Assembly (NCBI GenBank): GCA_019187085.1
Contig: JABARS010000001.1
Coordinates: 409,819-473,818, forward strand
DNA from: Pseudorhodoplanes sp.
Lineage (GTDB): Bacteria; Pseudomonadota; Alphaproteobacteria; Rhizobiales; Xanthobacteraceae
Length of the DNA stretch: 64,000 nt
Reading direction: 5' to 3'
This document shows, piece after piece, positions 27,753-36,081 of this stretch. The notes under the pieces are model-generated. The model saw only the letters and a program-made list of their open reading frames with translations. It had not been told where the DNA came from and did no database searches. The stretch's first letter is position 1. Each line of letters opens with the position of its first letter. A program made the translations under genes and the position numbers.

Positions 27753-28638
27753 GGACCTTTTCCTGCAGCCGCGCGCGCAGCACCGTCGCGATGCGATCGG
27801 CGAGTTGCCCCTTGGTGCGCTCCGGCTCCGCAAGCCCCTTCACCAGGGCATCGAGGCCGAGCAGCACCTCATCGGTCGGCCCCGGCAGGGCAATCACCAT
27901 GGTGTCGAGCACCTCGGCGACCCCGATGCGGACCGCATTCTTGTGCACGTGCCGTCCGACGCCGAGCTCGTATTTGACGATGGTGGGGGTGGCCGCCTCA
28001 GGATCGAGCAGCAGCAGCGCCTCGATGGTCTTGTCTTTGACCTCCGCGCCGACGCCGCCGGTCGTGACGACGAAGCTGAAGCCCTCCTCGGCGCGCTCGC
28101 GGATCTGCGCGGCGATGAAATGCTCGTCGTCGCGCAGCGTGCCCCCGAAGCTCACGGCATAGCCCTCGCTCGCAAGCTTGTCGCGGATCGCCGGGCTGTT
28201 CGTATCCTTGACCTGACCGTTATTGATCTCGGTCCCGGTTGCGAAGACGGCGACGGCGCGTCCGAGACGCGCGCTCAGATCGCCGGCCATCCCCGCGGAC
28301 TCGGCAAGCGCCTCGCCCGCGATCGCCGGATCGGCGGCGACCCAGCTCAGAAGGCCGCGGGATTCGGTGCGCGCATCCGGACGCAGCGACACGCCCGGCA
28401 GCGCAGAGACGGCCGCGAGCAGGTCCTTCTCCCGGCCGACGATGCTGCCGGCATCGAGTCCCTTCTTGAGGATGTCGAGCACAAGATACTCGCCGCGCAC
28501 GTCGGTCACGAGAACGTCGCTGCGGCCAAGTCCGAGCACTTCGGCCACGACGTCGGCGATCCTGCCGAGATCGGCGTTCTGCAGAACGATCCCGTGAATG
28601 CTCAGCTCGGTCTTCCCGAGCATGTCGTAATCGACCAT
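27736..28638 (-). CDS. MoaB/Mog-domain (CinA-like) protein within the lar operon
   Basis: A 300-residue protein. Residues 1-125 are an unrecognised domain. Residues about 126-290 form a MoaB/Mog-type domain with FATGTEINNGQVKDTNSP and VVTTGGVGAEVKDKT, close to the N-terminal half of CinA, and the chain ends in HAHHH. Mog-type domains bind molybdopterin or adenylate nucleotides. Lying between larA- and larE-like genes and overlapping larE, it may process or carry the adenylated nucleotide precursor, or link to molybdenum cofactor. This is inference; no standard lar pathway includes such a protein. Confidence 0.65.
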   Translation of the reverse strand: MVDYDMLGKTELSIHGIVLQNADLGRIADVVAEVLGLGRSDVLVTDVRGEYLVLDILKKGLDAGSIVGREKDLLAAVSALPGVSLRPDARTESRGLLSWVAADPAIAGEALAESAGMAGDLSARLGRAVAVFATGTEINNGQVKDTNSPAIRDKLASEGYAVSFGGTLRDDEHFIAAQIRERAEEGFSFVVTTGGVGAEVKDKTIEALLLLDPEAATPTIVKYELGVGRHVHKNAVRIGVAEVLDTMVIALPGPTDEVLLGLDALVKGLAEPERTKGQLADRIATVLRARLQEKVHAHHH

Positions 28639-28663
28639 CTCTCTTCTCTTTGTGTGCCGGACG

Positions 28664-30103
28664 TCAGAGCGCCTCGGACGGATCGAGCCCCCGCTGCCGC
28701 AACCATTTCGGCATCATCTCTTCCTCCACTCGCCGGCTGACCTCCGGCGCGCGCTTGATGAGGTGATCGGCCAGCGCCTCGCTGCAGGTGATGGCGCCAT
28801 AGGCGCCGTCGAACACGATGACCTTGTCGGTCTGCGCGACCTTCTTGGCGAAATGCACCGCTGCGGGCAGGCTTTCCGCAGTCACGACGTGCTTGGACAT
28901 TTCGATGTTCATGCAGTCTTCTTTCACGAGCTTGAACATCTCTTCGCCGACCAGAACCATCGGACAGGCCGTCGCCAGCTCCAGTTGCGGAACCCCGATC
29001 CAGAAATGGTTCATCACCATCGCCCTGATCGCCGGGTTCACCGCCTTCAGCTTCGGCTGCGTCGGCGGCGGCTGATAGAGGCCGAAGCCGAGGCTGATCG
29101 GCACCGTGTCGAGATCGAAAAGATCGAGCTCGGCCTCCAGCAGATTGCCGAAGGTGGTGCCGCCGCCGACCATGTAGCGCGGCTCGCCGGTGCCATCCAT
29201 GACGCACACGCAATCCTTGATCTCGTTGTAGAGCTCGCGGATCTTGCCGTAGGATTTGAAGGCCAGCAGCATCAGGCGGCGGTCGATCGGCATGAGATCG
29301 TTGCCGGCCTCGACTCCGACCACGCCCTGCGGGGAGGCCGCAAGGAACACGCCGAACGTGAACTTCTCCTGCACGAACGGCGATTCGAATATCAGCCGCG
29401 GGATCAGGTTGCTGCTGCGCGGCCCGAAATTCATGTGATGCACCGAACGCGTCTCGAAGCGCGCATAGGACATCGAAAACGGCTTCATCGTACGGCTGAT
29501 CATGCGATGCATGTCGAGCTCGCGCAGTTCGCCGTGATGCACGTGGATGATGTAGTCCGCGTCGTAGATCTTGCGGATGCCCATCAGCTTGCCGATCGGC
29601 GTCTCGATCGCCACCGCGCGGTCGATATAGAGCGCCGGCGACACCTTGCCGTCGAACATCTCGGCAAGGCCGTAATGCTCGATGATCTCCTCGGGCTCCT
29701 TGAGGCGGAACCCGGTGGCGATGCGCAGGCGGATATTGGTGCAGCCGGTCCGCTGCTCGACGATTTCCTTGATGGTGCGCACCATTTCGCGGTACGCGAA
29801 GCCGCCCATGATCATGAAGCCGTATTGCGAGGTCAGGATGTTGACGGAGCTGTCCGGCTTGATCTTACTCATATCGACGCCAGCGAGCGCGGCCTCGGTC
29901 GCCTTGCGGATCGGGGCAAGGTTGTCACCCTCGATATAGATCGCCTTGGGGATATCCGGGAACAGCGACTGCACCGGCAGCGCCACCATGCCGGGAAGAT
30001 CGGCGGCGCGCATCGCCGGCAGGCCGGTTTCGGTGGCCGGGCCGTACATCGACTTCCGGATATAGCTCGGCCGTGCTTTCTTGAGTTTGGTGACGTCAAG
30101 CAT
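28664..30103 (-). CDS. LarA-like nickel-pincer-nucleotide enzyme (divergent LarA homologue)
   Basis: A 479-residue protein whose middle aligns with lactate racemase: IRLRIATGFRLKEPEEII fits the LarA block containing His108, but the His is Arg133 here. Lys207 in SRTMKPF and His223 in VHHMNFG keep the exact 16-residue spacing of LarA Lys184 (cofactor attachment) and His200 (nickel ligand). The acid/base His pair is thus not conserved as in racemase, so the reaction is likely different, perhaps epimerisation or redox on another 2-hydroxyacid. The ATG at MLDVTKLKK is chosen because AAGGAG lies 7 bp upstream; an ATG two codons earlier is too close. Confidence 0.75.
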   Translation of the reverse strand: MLDVTKLKKARPSYIRKSMYGPATETGLPAMRAADLPGMVALPVQSLFPDIPKAIYIEGDNLAPIRKATEAALAGVDMSKIKPDSSVNILTSQYGFMIMGGFAYREMVRTIKEIVEQRTGCTNIRLRIATGFRLKEPEEIIEHYGLAEMFDGKVSPALYIDRAVAIETPIGKLMGIRKIYDADYIIHVHHGELRELDMHRMISRTMKPFSMSYARFETRSVHHMNFGPRSSNLIPRLIFESPFVQEKFTFGVFLAASPQGVVGVEAGNDLMPIDRRLMLLAFKSYGKIRELYNEIKDCVCVMDGTGEPRYMVGGGTTFGNLLEAELDLFDLDTVPISLGFGLYQPPPTQPKLKAVNPAIRAMVMNHFWIGVPQLELATACPMVLVGEEMFKLVKEDCMNIEMSKHVVTAESLPAAVHFAKKVAQTDKVIVFDGAYGAITCSEALADHLIKRAPEVSRRVEEEMMPKWLRQRGLDPSEAL

Positions 30104-30132
30104 GGGCATGCTCCTTCCGCGGCGGAACGCGG

Positions 30133-30711
30133 CTAAAACTTGCGAAACACGTCTTTGTCTTCGACAAGGAAATAGTCGGAATACTTGTCGATCACGTCCT
30201 GCGGGACGTCCCACAGCGTCTGCGTAGTGTCGAACAGGTGCCACTTGAAGGCCGGCGGGAGATTGACGCCCGCCGCCTTCAGGAGCCGCATCGACATCAT
30301 CGCGCAATAGACCGTGCAGCCCGAGCGCGTGCCGGTCGCAAGCGCCATGTCCTCCGGCGTCGTCGCGCCGTTGAGGATCGCCGCGGCGCCTTCGCGGGCG
30401 CGCGTCGCCGTGCACAGGCACAGCCACTGCATCGGGTGAATGTTTGCGCGCTTGCAGATTTCCAGGACGCGCTCCTGATCGACCGACTGGTAGTCGACGT
30501 GACGCTCCATCGGTTCAGCGCGCTCGAGCTTGACGATGGCGTCGTCGCCGCAGATTCCGATGCAATTCTGGCAGGCGACGCATTTCGATTCGTCGATGAC
30601 CGCCTTGCGCGCCTCCATCTTGATCGCAAGGGTCGGACAGACGAACACGCAGTCGACACAGCCGGTGCATTTTTCCGGAATGACTTCCGCGCGGTAGTTG
30701 ATCTGAACCAT
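30133..30711 (-). CDS. Two-[4Fe-4S] ferredoxin with C-terminal BFD-like [2Fe-2S] domain
   Basis: A 192-residue iron-sulfur protein. Cys15/18/21/25 and Cys44/47/50/54 make two [4Fe-4S] clusters. Cys98, Cys100, Cys132 and Cys136 fit a BFD-like C-x-C ... C-x3-C site. It is the first gene of the lar-like operon, 29 bp before the LarA-like gene, which suggests it is the electron carrier or partner for that enzyme. Lactate racemase needs no ferredoxin, so its presence hints at a redox reaction or at reactivation of a redox-sensitive cofactor. Confidence 0.8.
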   Translation of the reverse strand: MVQINYRAEVIPEKCTGCVDCVFVCPTLAIKMEARKAVIDESKCVACQNCIGICGDDAIVKLERAEPMERHVDYQSVDQERVLEICKRANIHPMQWLCLCTATRAREGAAAILNGATTPEDMALATGTRSGCTVYCAMMSMRLLKAAGVNLPPAFKWHLFDTTQTLWDVPQDVIDKYSDYFLVEDKDVFRKF

Positions 30712-30849
30712 CCTGCCCTCCAGTCCGGGGCCGCCAGCTCACGCGGCGGACCACCCGGCAGCTTGTCCAATGCGCCCCGCGGGGCGCGATACCGTCAAAG
30801 GCGGCGCGGACCGGCCTCGTCGCGGGCGCCGGCAGCGGTCTGTTTTTGG

Positions 30850-30892
30850 TATAACATTGTTCTATTTAATAAGTTCACGGGCGGCCTGTCAA
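30850..30892 (-). promoter_or_regulatory. Probable promoter and operator of the lar-like operon
   Basis: On the minus strand TTGACA (30892-30887) is followed after 17 bp by TTAAAT (30869-30864) and then at once by TAGAACAATGTTATA (30864-30850), a 15-bp imperfect palindrome with 6 of 7 pairs. This is the same -35/-10/operator geometry as the CCGGC promoters of the cluster. A second imperfect palindrome, with arms ATTGA and TCAAT around TTCAGGTGAA, lies at 30926-30948 nearer the divergent TetR gene. Nothing else is seen in the 354-bp interval, apart from the GC-rich palindrome GCGCCCCGCGGGGCGC at 30772-30787. Confidence 0.5.
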
Positions 30893-31065
30893 CGCCGGCG
30901 CCGATCGGCGCACGGCCGCTAAGATATTGATTTCAGGTGAATTTCAATCTATCCAGGCGCTCCCATACCGGGTGCCCGCAATTCGCCGTCGGACCTGCCC
31001 CCTCTTGCGCGATCCTATACTTCCCGCTTCAGTCTGCACACAAGGCCTTGAACCACCGATTGCCC

Positions 31066-31824
31066 ATGGCAGCGAAAAAGCCGGTCTCGCGAAATCCCCG
31101 GTCGAAGAGCCGGGGCATGGACGCGCACATCCCGACCACGATCAAGAATCCGGAGCGCGTCGCGCACCGCCGCAACGAGCTGATCGAGGTCGCGACCAAG
31201 ATGTTTCTCGATCGCGGCTTTCATAACACGTCCATACGCGACATCGCGCGCGCCTGCTCGTTCAACGTCGCGAGCCTTTACATGTACGTGTCGTCGAAGG
31301 ACGACATCCTGTACCTGGTGGCGCAGGATTTGATGAACAACATCGCGCAGCGTCTTGCGGAGACGAAGCTCGATCCCGGCTCGCCGCAGCGCTCGCTGGA
31401 GATCGGCTTCGCCAGCTACTGCCAGATCGCCCATCGCTTCCGCCGCTCAATCCGACTTCTCTATCGCGAGGTCGGCTTCATGCCGCCGCGGGCGCGCACC
31501 GACGTGATCGCGACGGTTTCGAGCGTGATCAACTATTTCGAGGCGATCGTCACCGAGGGAATGGAAGCCGGCGTGTTCCGTCCGCTGTCGGCGCGTCTTG
31601 CGGCGCTCGACATCATGCTCATCGCCCATATGATCGCGTTGCATACGCGCGAGGTGCGCACGCTGGGCGATCTTGATTTCTACGTCGCGCATCAGCTCGA
31701 CATCATTTTCGCCGGCGTCCTGGCCGCGCCACGGCAACGGCAGGTCGCGCCGGCTGCGCGCGGCCGCGGCAAGGCGGCCGCCGCCCAAAGCAGGCAAAAG
31801 AAGAAACACGGGGCCGGCGCCTAG
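31066..31824 (+). CDS. TetR/AcrR family regulator, divergent from the lar-like operon
   Basis: A 252-residue regulator with an N-terminal helix-turn-helix (ATKMFLDRGFHNTSIRDIA, then SFNVASLYMYVSSKDDIL) near residues 45-90 and an all-helical ligand domain. The tail from about 215 is Ala/Lys/Arg-rich. The start is uncertain: MAAKKP is used, while an ATG 17 codons later (MDAHIP) is also possible; neither has a strong ribosome site. It likely controls the divergent lar-like operon. Its 3' end overlaps the convergent ligase gene by 4 bp. Confidence 0.8.
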   Translation: MAAKKPVSRNPRSKSRGMDAHIPTTIKNPERVAHRRNELIEVATKMFLDRGFHNTSIRDIARACSFNVASLYMYVSSKDDILYLVAQDLMNNIAQRLAETKLDPGSPQRSLEIGFASYCQIAHRFRRSIRLLYREVGFMPPRARTDVIATVSSVINYFEAIVTEGMEAGVFRPLSARLAALDIMLIAHMIALHTREVRTLGDLDFYVAHQLDIIFAGVLAAPRQRQVAPAARGRGKAAAAQSRQKKKHGAGA

Positions 31825-33305
31825 TTCACCCGCCGTTGCATGCCCTGCCAATAGGGCTCGCGCAGCGTCCGCTTGAGCAGCTTTCCGCTCGCGTTGCGCG
31901 GCAGCTTGTCGATGAAGTCGACCGAACGCGGCCGCTTGTAGCCGGCGACCTTGTCGCGCATCCAGTCGATCAGCACCGTCTCGGTGAGCGTGCTGCCCGC
32001 GCGCTTGACCACAACCGCCTTGACCGTCTCGCCCCATTTCGGATCGGGAATGCCGATCACCGCGCACTCGACGATGTCGGGATGACCGGCCAGAACCGCC
32101 TCAACCTCGGCGGGATAGACGTTCTCGCTGCCGGACACGACCATGTCCTTGATGCGGTCCTTGACGAAAATGAAGCCGTCCTTGTCTATGTAGCCGGCAT
32201 CGCCCGAATGGAACCAGCCGTCGCGGACGGCGTCGGCGGTGGCTTCGGGGCGCGCCCAGTAGCCGGCCATCAGGCTTTCGCCCTGATAGCAGATTTCGCC
32301 GATCTCGCCGGACGGCAATTCCCTGCCTTCGGAATCGACGATCCTGGCGCGCCCGCCGAACATCGGCCGGCCGCAGGACAGGAGCTTCTCTCCGTGATGA
32401 TGTTCGAACGGCAGGGAGGTGAAGGGACCCGAGGTCTCGGTCAGGCCGTAGATCTGGTTGAGCCTGCATTTGAAGATGTCGATGCAGCGCTTGAGCAGAT
32501 CGGGCGCGATCGGCGCCGTGCCGTAGGTGATGTGCTTGAGCGACGAGAAGTCGGCGGTGCGCGCCTGCGGTAGCTCGGTCAGGAACAGCATCACCGCAGG
32601 CACAAGCAGCGCGGTTTCGATTTTTTGCTGAACGATGACGTCGAGCAGTTTCGGCGGGTCGATTTCGCGCACCACGACGAGGGTCATGCCTTCCTGCATG
32701 CTCCAGACCGCCCAGCCGGTGCCTCCGGTATGGAACAGCGGCATGCAGACCAATGACCGGCCGCCCTCGCGCATTTCCGGCATTTCGAGCGCGAGACAAA
32801 GTCCGGTATTGAGCAGGTTGATACCCGTCAGCATCGCGCCTTTCGGCAGGCCCGTGGTGCCGGAGGTGCAGAACTGGGTGCTGACCGCGCCGTCGACATC
32901 GCGGTGGGGGTCTTCGCCCCCGCGCGGCAGTTCGGCGTAGGTCAATGTCTTCACGCCGAAGGGACCGTTCTGCCTGAACTCCTCGCCGATCACCAGCAAA
33001 GCCGGCTTGATGTCGTCGATGATGGCCTTGATCTCGTTCGGCGTGAGGCGCCAGTTCAGCGGCGCGGCAACGACGCCGGCCTTGTCGAGCGCGAAGACGA
33101 GCTCGAGATATTCCGGACAGTTCTTGTCGAGGATGGCGACGCGGTCGCCGGGCTTGAGGCCGAGCTCCCGCACCAGGCCGCCGGCCAGTTCGGAACTCGA
33201 ACGGTTCAGTTCGCCGTAGGTCCGGGTCTTGCCCTCGTACCAGATCGCATCGAGATCGGGATGACGCTGGCCGCGCCAGCGAATCAACTCAGCTATCGTT
33301 CGCAC
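31821..33305 (-). CDS. AMP-forming acyl-CoA ligase (FadD/4-coumarate ligase-like)
   Basis: A 494-residue ANL ligase with TQFCTSGTTGLPKGAML near 150, NQIYGLTETSGP near 285, and the lid with KDMVVSGSENVYPAEVE and PRNASGKLLKRTLR. The GTG start with AGAGG upstream is preferred. Related enzymes activate medium-chain, aryl or cyclic acids. It has its own promoter with a CCGGC-type operator but a roughly 300-bp leader. It probably performs the CoA activation that feeds the cluster's catabolic enzymes; the substrate is unknown. Confidence 0.85.
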   Translation of the reverse strand: MRTIAELIRWRGQRHPDLDAIWYEGKTRTYGELNRSSSELAGGLVRELGLKPGDRVAILDKNCPEYLELVFALDKAGVVAAPLNWRLTPNEIKAIIDDIKPALLVIGEEFRQNGPFGVKTLTYAELPRGGEDPHRDVDGAVSTQFCTSGTTGLPKGAMLTGINLLNTGLCLALEMPEMREGGRSLVCMPLFHTGGTGWAVWSMQEGMTLVVVREIDPPKLLDVIVQQKIETALLVPAVMLFLTELPQARTADFSSLKHITYGTAPIAPDLLKRCIDIFKCRLNQIYGLTETSGPFTSLPFEHHHGEKLLSCGRPMFGGRARIVDSEGRELPSGEIGEICYQGESLMAGYWARPEATADAVRDGWFHSGDAGYIDKDGFIFVKDRIKDMVVSGSENVYPAEVEAVLAGHPDIVECAVIGIPDPKWGETVKAVVVKRAGSTLTETVLIDWMRDKVAGYKRPRSVDFIDKLPRNASGKLLKRTLREPYWQGMQRRVN

Positions 33306-33597
33306 ACCGAGACCTCTGCTTCCTGCGCCTGACTGGCCGGACCCGTCCGCCCGGATCAAACGCACGCCTTGTTATCGGAGCCCCCTGCCGCCACCGATCC
33401 GGCGTCGCGGCAAAAGCCTTCGGATTTTTCGCCGTGCATGGTTCGATCCGCACGGCCCCGACTTCGTCATTGCAACAATGCGGAGCAGTTCCAACCTTGA
33501 CCGCCCGAAACATTGCGCCGCCGATCCAAGGCCGGGGGCATGCAAGAATCCGGTTCTCCGCACACCTCTGCGCCCGAACCGGCCATCCTGGGAAAAA

Positions 33598-33641
33598 CCG
33601 GCTAGCCGGATTATTTTTCTCATGTAGGAGATTTGCGTCAA
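33598..33641 (-). promoter_or_regulatory. Promoter with CCGGCTAGCCGG operator (site 1)
   Basis: CCGGCTAGCCGG at 33598-33609 is a perfect 12-bp palindrome flanked by A/T runs. On the minus strand TTGACG (33641-33636) and an AT-rich -10 region (about 33618-33610) precede it. It sits downstream of livF and 293 bp upstream of the ligase start. I see no gene in the leader between 33306 and 33597. The same operator appears at two other promoters in the window. Confidence 0.65.
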
Positions 33642-33662
33642 GATCAAAAACACCACGCAATC

Positions 33663-34382
33663 CTACATTCCAAGATAGGCGCTGCGCACCCGCTCGTTGT
33701 TCAGCAATTCCTTCCCGGTGCCGGTCATGACGATGCGACCCGTCTCGATGACGTAGCCCCGGTCGGCGATCGCGAGCGCCACATTGGCGTTCTGCTCCAC
33801 CAGAAGCACCGTAAGGCCGCGCGTCTTGAGCATTTCGATCGTGGCGAAGATCTGCTCGACCAGCACTGGCGCAAGCCCCATCGACGGCTCGTCGAGCAGC
33901 AGGAGCTTCGGCCGCGCCATCAGCGCGCGACCGATCGCCAGCATCTGCTGCTGTCCGCCGGACAGGGTTCCGGCCGCGTTGCGGCGGCGTTCGGCAAGCG
34001 CTGGAAACATGGTGTAGATCTCGTCGAGATCGGCGCCGATGTTGCCGTCGCGGCGAACGATGCCACCGAGCCGCAAATTTTCGTCGACCGACAGCGGCGC
34101 GAAGACCTGCCGGCCTTCGGGAACCTGTGCGATTCCCTTCGCGACACGATGATGCGGACGCCACCGGTCGATAAGCTTGTCTTCGAGCCGCATGGTGCCC
34201 GAGGCGACCGGCTGCACGCCGGAAATGGCGCGGAGCAGCGTGCTCTTGCCGGCGCCGTTGGAGCCGACCAGCGTGACGATTTCCCCCTTGCGCACGTTAA
34301 GCGAAATCCCGTGCAGTACCTCGATCCGCCCATAACGGCTTGCGAGATTGTCAATCGCGAGCACGTGCGGCCTCCTGCTCAC
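33663..34382 (-). CDS. livF: Branched-chain-type ABC transporter ATPase LivF
   Basis: A 239-residue ATPase with Walker A GSNGAGKSTLL near 40, signature LSGGQQQMLAIGRAL and Walker B LLLLDEPSMGLAP. It belongs to the HAAT transporter group, which imports branched-chain amino acids or, in catabolic clusters, aromatic and other acids. It overlaps livG by 32 bp and is the last gene of the SBP - LivHMGF run. Context suggests import of the substrate of this cluster. Confidence 0.9.
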   Translation of the reverse strand: MSRRPHVLAIDNLASRYGRIEVLHGISLNVRKGEIVTLVGSNGAGKSTLLRAISGVQPVASGTMRLEDKLIDRWRPHHRVAKGIAQVPEGRQVFAPLSVDENLRLGGIVRRDGNIGADLDEIYTMFPALAERRRNAAGTLSGGQQQMLAIGRALMARPKLLLLDEPSMGLAPVLVEQIFATIEMLKTRGLTVLLVEQNANVALAIADRGYVIETGRIVMTGTGKELLNNERVRSAYLGM

Positions 34383-35139
34383 CCAGTCCGCCGAGATAGG
34401 CGGTCACGACCGCCGGATTGCTGCGCACCTCCGCGGCGCCGCCTTCCGCCAGCGTTCTCCCGCGGTCGAGAACGTGAATGCGGTTGGAAATACGCATGAC
34501 AAGCCGCATGTCGTGTTCGACCAGCACGACCGTGACGCCCTGCGCGGCGATGGTCTTGATCACCGCGTCGATCTCTTCCGTTTCCACCGGATTGCAGCCA
34601 GCCGCCGGCTCGTCCAACAGCAGGATTTTCGGCTCGGTGGCGAGCGCGCGGGCAATTTCCAGCCGCTTGAGCGCACCATAGGGCAGACTGCTCGCCGCCC
34701 TGTCGGCAACCCCCTCAAGCCCCACCAAAGCAAGCAGTTCCTCGGCCCGGGCGCGGGTCGTGCGGTTCTGGGCATGCACCGAGGGAAGCGCGAGAAGATG
34801 AGCGAAGACGTTGCGATTCTCGTGCAGATGACGTCCGACCATGACGTTCTCCGCCGCGCTCATGCGGAAAAATACCTGCAAATTCTGGAAGGTGCGCGAC
34901 ATTCCGCGGCGCGCCAGTTCCTGGGGCGTAAAATTGGTCACGTCCTCGCCGTCCAGGACGATGCGCCCGCTCTGCGGCACGTAGAGGCCGCTGATCATGT
35001 TGAAGAGCGTGGTCTTGCCGGCGCCGTTCGGCCCGATCAGCGCGAAGATTTCGTTGCGGCGGACGCTGAAGCTGACGCCGTCGATCGCGATGACGCCGCC
35101 GAAGGCGATCCTGAGGTTCTCGACGGTCAGGATGCTCAC
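34351..35139 (-). CDS. livG: Branched-chain-type ABC transporter ATPase LivG
   Basis: A 262-residue ATPase: Walker A GPNGAGKTTLFN near 37, signature region LPYGALKRLEIARAL (a Y in place of the usual second S, as often in LivG) and LLLDEPAAGCNP, where LivG proteins usually have GMNP. The GTG start overlaps the livM stop in a GTGA. It would pair with LivF to energise LivHM. Confidence 0.9.
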   Translation of the reverse strand: MSILTVENLRIAFGGVIAIDGVSFSVRRNEIFALIGPNGAGKTTLFNMISGLYVPQSGRIVLDGEDVTNFTPQELARRGMSRTFQNLQVFFRMSAAENVMVGRHLHENRNVFAHLLALPSVHAQNRTTRARAEELLALVGLEGVADRAASSLPYGALKRLEIARALATEPKILLLDEPAAGCNPVETEEIDAVIKTIAAQGVTVVLVEHDMRLVMRISNRIHVLDRGRTLAEGGAAEVRSNPAVVTAYLGGLGEQEAARARD

Positions 35140-36080
35140 GCCGGCCCCCGTCGGATGAGCGACGCCAAAGCCGGCACGATGCCGCTCGGCAGGAAGATCA
35201 GGAACACGATGATGATGGCGCCGAGTACGGCATGTTCGTAATCGTGAAACACGGTGAGGAATTGCGGCAGGATGACCAGAATGGCCGCCCCCACGATGCT
35301 GCCGAGGATCGAGCCGAGCCCGCCGAGCACAGCCATCACCACGAGTTCGATCGAGAGCAGAAAGCTCGTGGTGTTCGGCGTGACAAAACCGTCGAGCAGG
35401 ACCAGGTAGCTGCCCGCGATGGAGGTAAAGACCGCTGATAGGACAAACGCGAGCAGCTTGTAGCGCGCAACGTCGACGCCGAGCACGCGCGCCGCGATCT
35501 CGCTGTCGTGAATGGCGCGGAACGCCCGCCCGGTCGGACTTTCGATAAGATTGACCACGATCAGGGCGCCGATCACGAGCGTGATTCCGGAAATCCAGTA
35601 CCAGGTGAGCGAACCGGTGATGCGCGATCCGAACAGCACCAGGCGCGGCACCTCCATGCCGTTGGGGCCGCCGGTGATATTGGCCTCGTTCGACACCACC
35701 ATGGAGATCAGCACCCCCATGCCGAGGGTTGCGATCGCGAGGTAATAGCCGCTCAGGCGCAGGATCGGGCGGCCGACGACGAAGGCCAGCAGGCCCGACA
35801 GGGCCGTGCCTCCGATCAGCGACGCCCACCCGGGCAAACCGAGATAGACCGGTCCCAGCGCCACCGCATAGGCGCCGATCCCGAAAAAGCCGGCGTGTCC
35901 GAGGCTGACCTGCCCGGCAAAGCCCATCAGGAGATTGAGGCCGAGAACCGCGAGCGCGTTGATATAGACGATCGCGACGACGCGCACATAGAAGTTGGAC
36001 GGCAGGATCAGCGGCAGCAGCGCCACGACCGCGCCGAGGGCCAGGATGAGCAGAAAGGGACTGTTGAGACAACGCCGCAC
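35136..36080 (-). CDS. livM: Branched-chain-type ABC transporter permease LivM
   Basis: A 314-residue permease with about ten membrane helices and the LivM signature GFAGQVSLGHAGFFGIGAY near 48-66 and GGLGSILGSIVGA near 250. The GTG start lies just after the livH stop. Longer frames upstream run into livH and are rejected. It forms the channel with LivH. Confidence 0.9.
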   Translation of the reverse strand: MRRCLNSPFLLILALGAVVALLPLILPSNFYVRVVAIVYINALAVLGLNLLMGFAGQVSLGHAGFFGIGAYAVALGPVYLGLPGWASLIGGTALSGLLAFVVGRPILRLSGYYLAIATLGMGVLISMVVSNEANITGGPNGMEVPRLVLFGSRITGSLTWYWISGITLVIGALIVVNLIESPTGRAFRAIHDSEIAARVLGVDVARYKLLAFVLSAVFTSIAGSYLVLLDGFVTPNTTSFLLSIELVVMAVLGGLGSILGSIVGAAILVILPQFLTVFHDYEHAVLGAIIIVFLIFLPSGIVPALASLIRRGPA

Positions 36081-36081
36081 G

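Noticed and set aside
30772..30787. GCGCCCCGCGGGGCGC palindrome as operator or terminator.
   Set aside because: It is pure GC without flanking T-run and lies in the leader rather than at the promoter; chance is likely in such GC-rich DNA.
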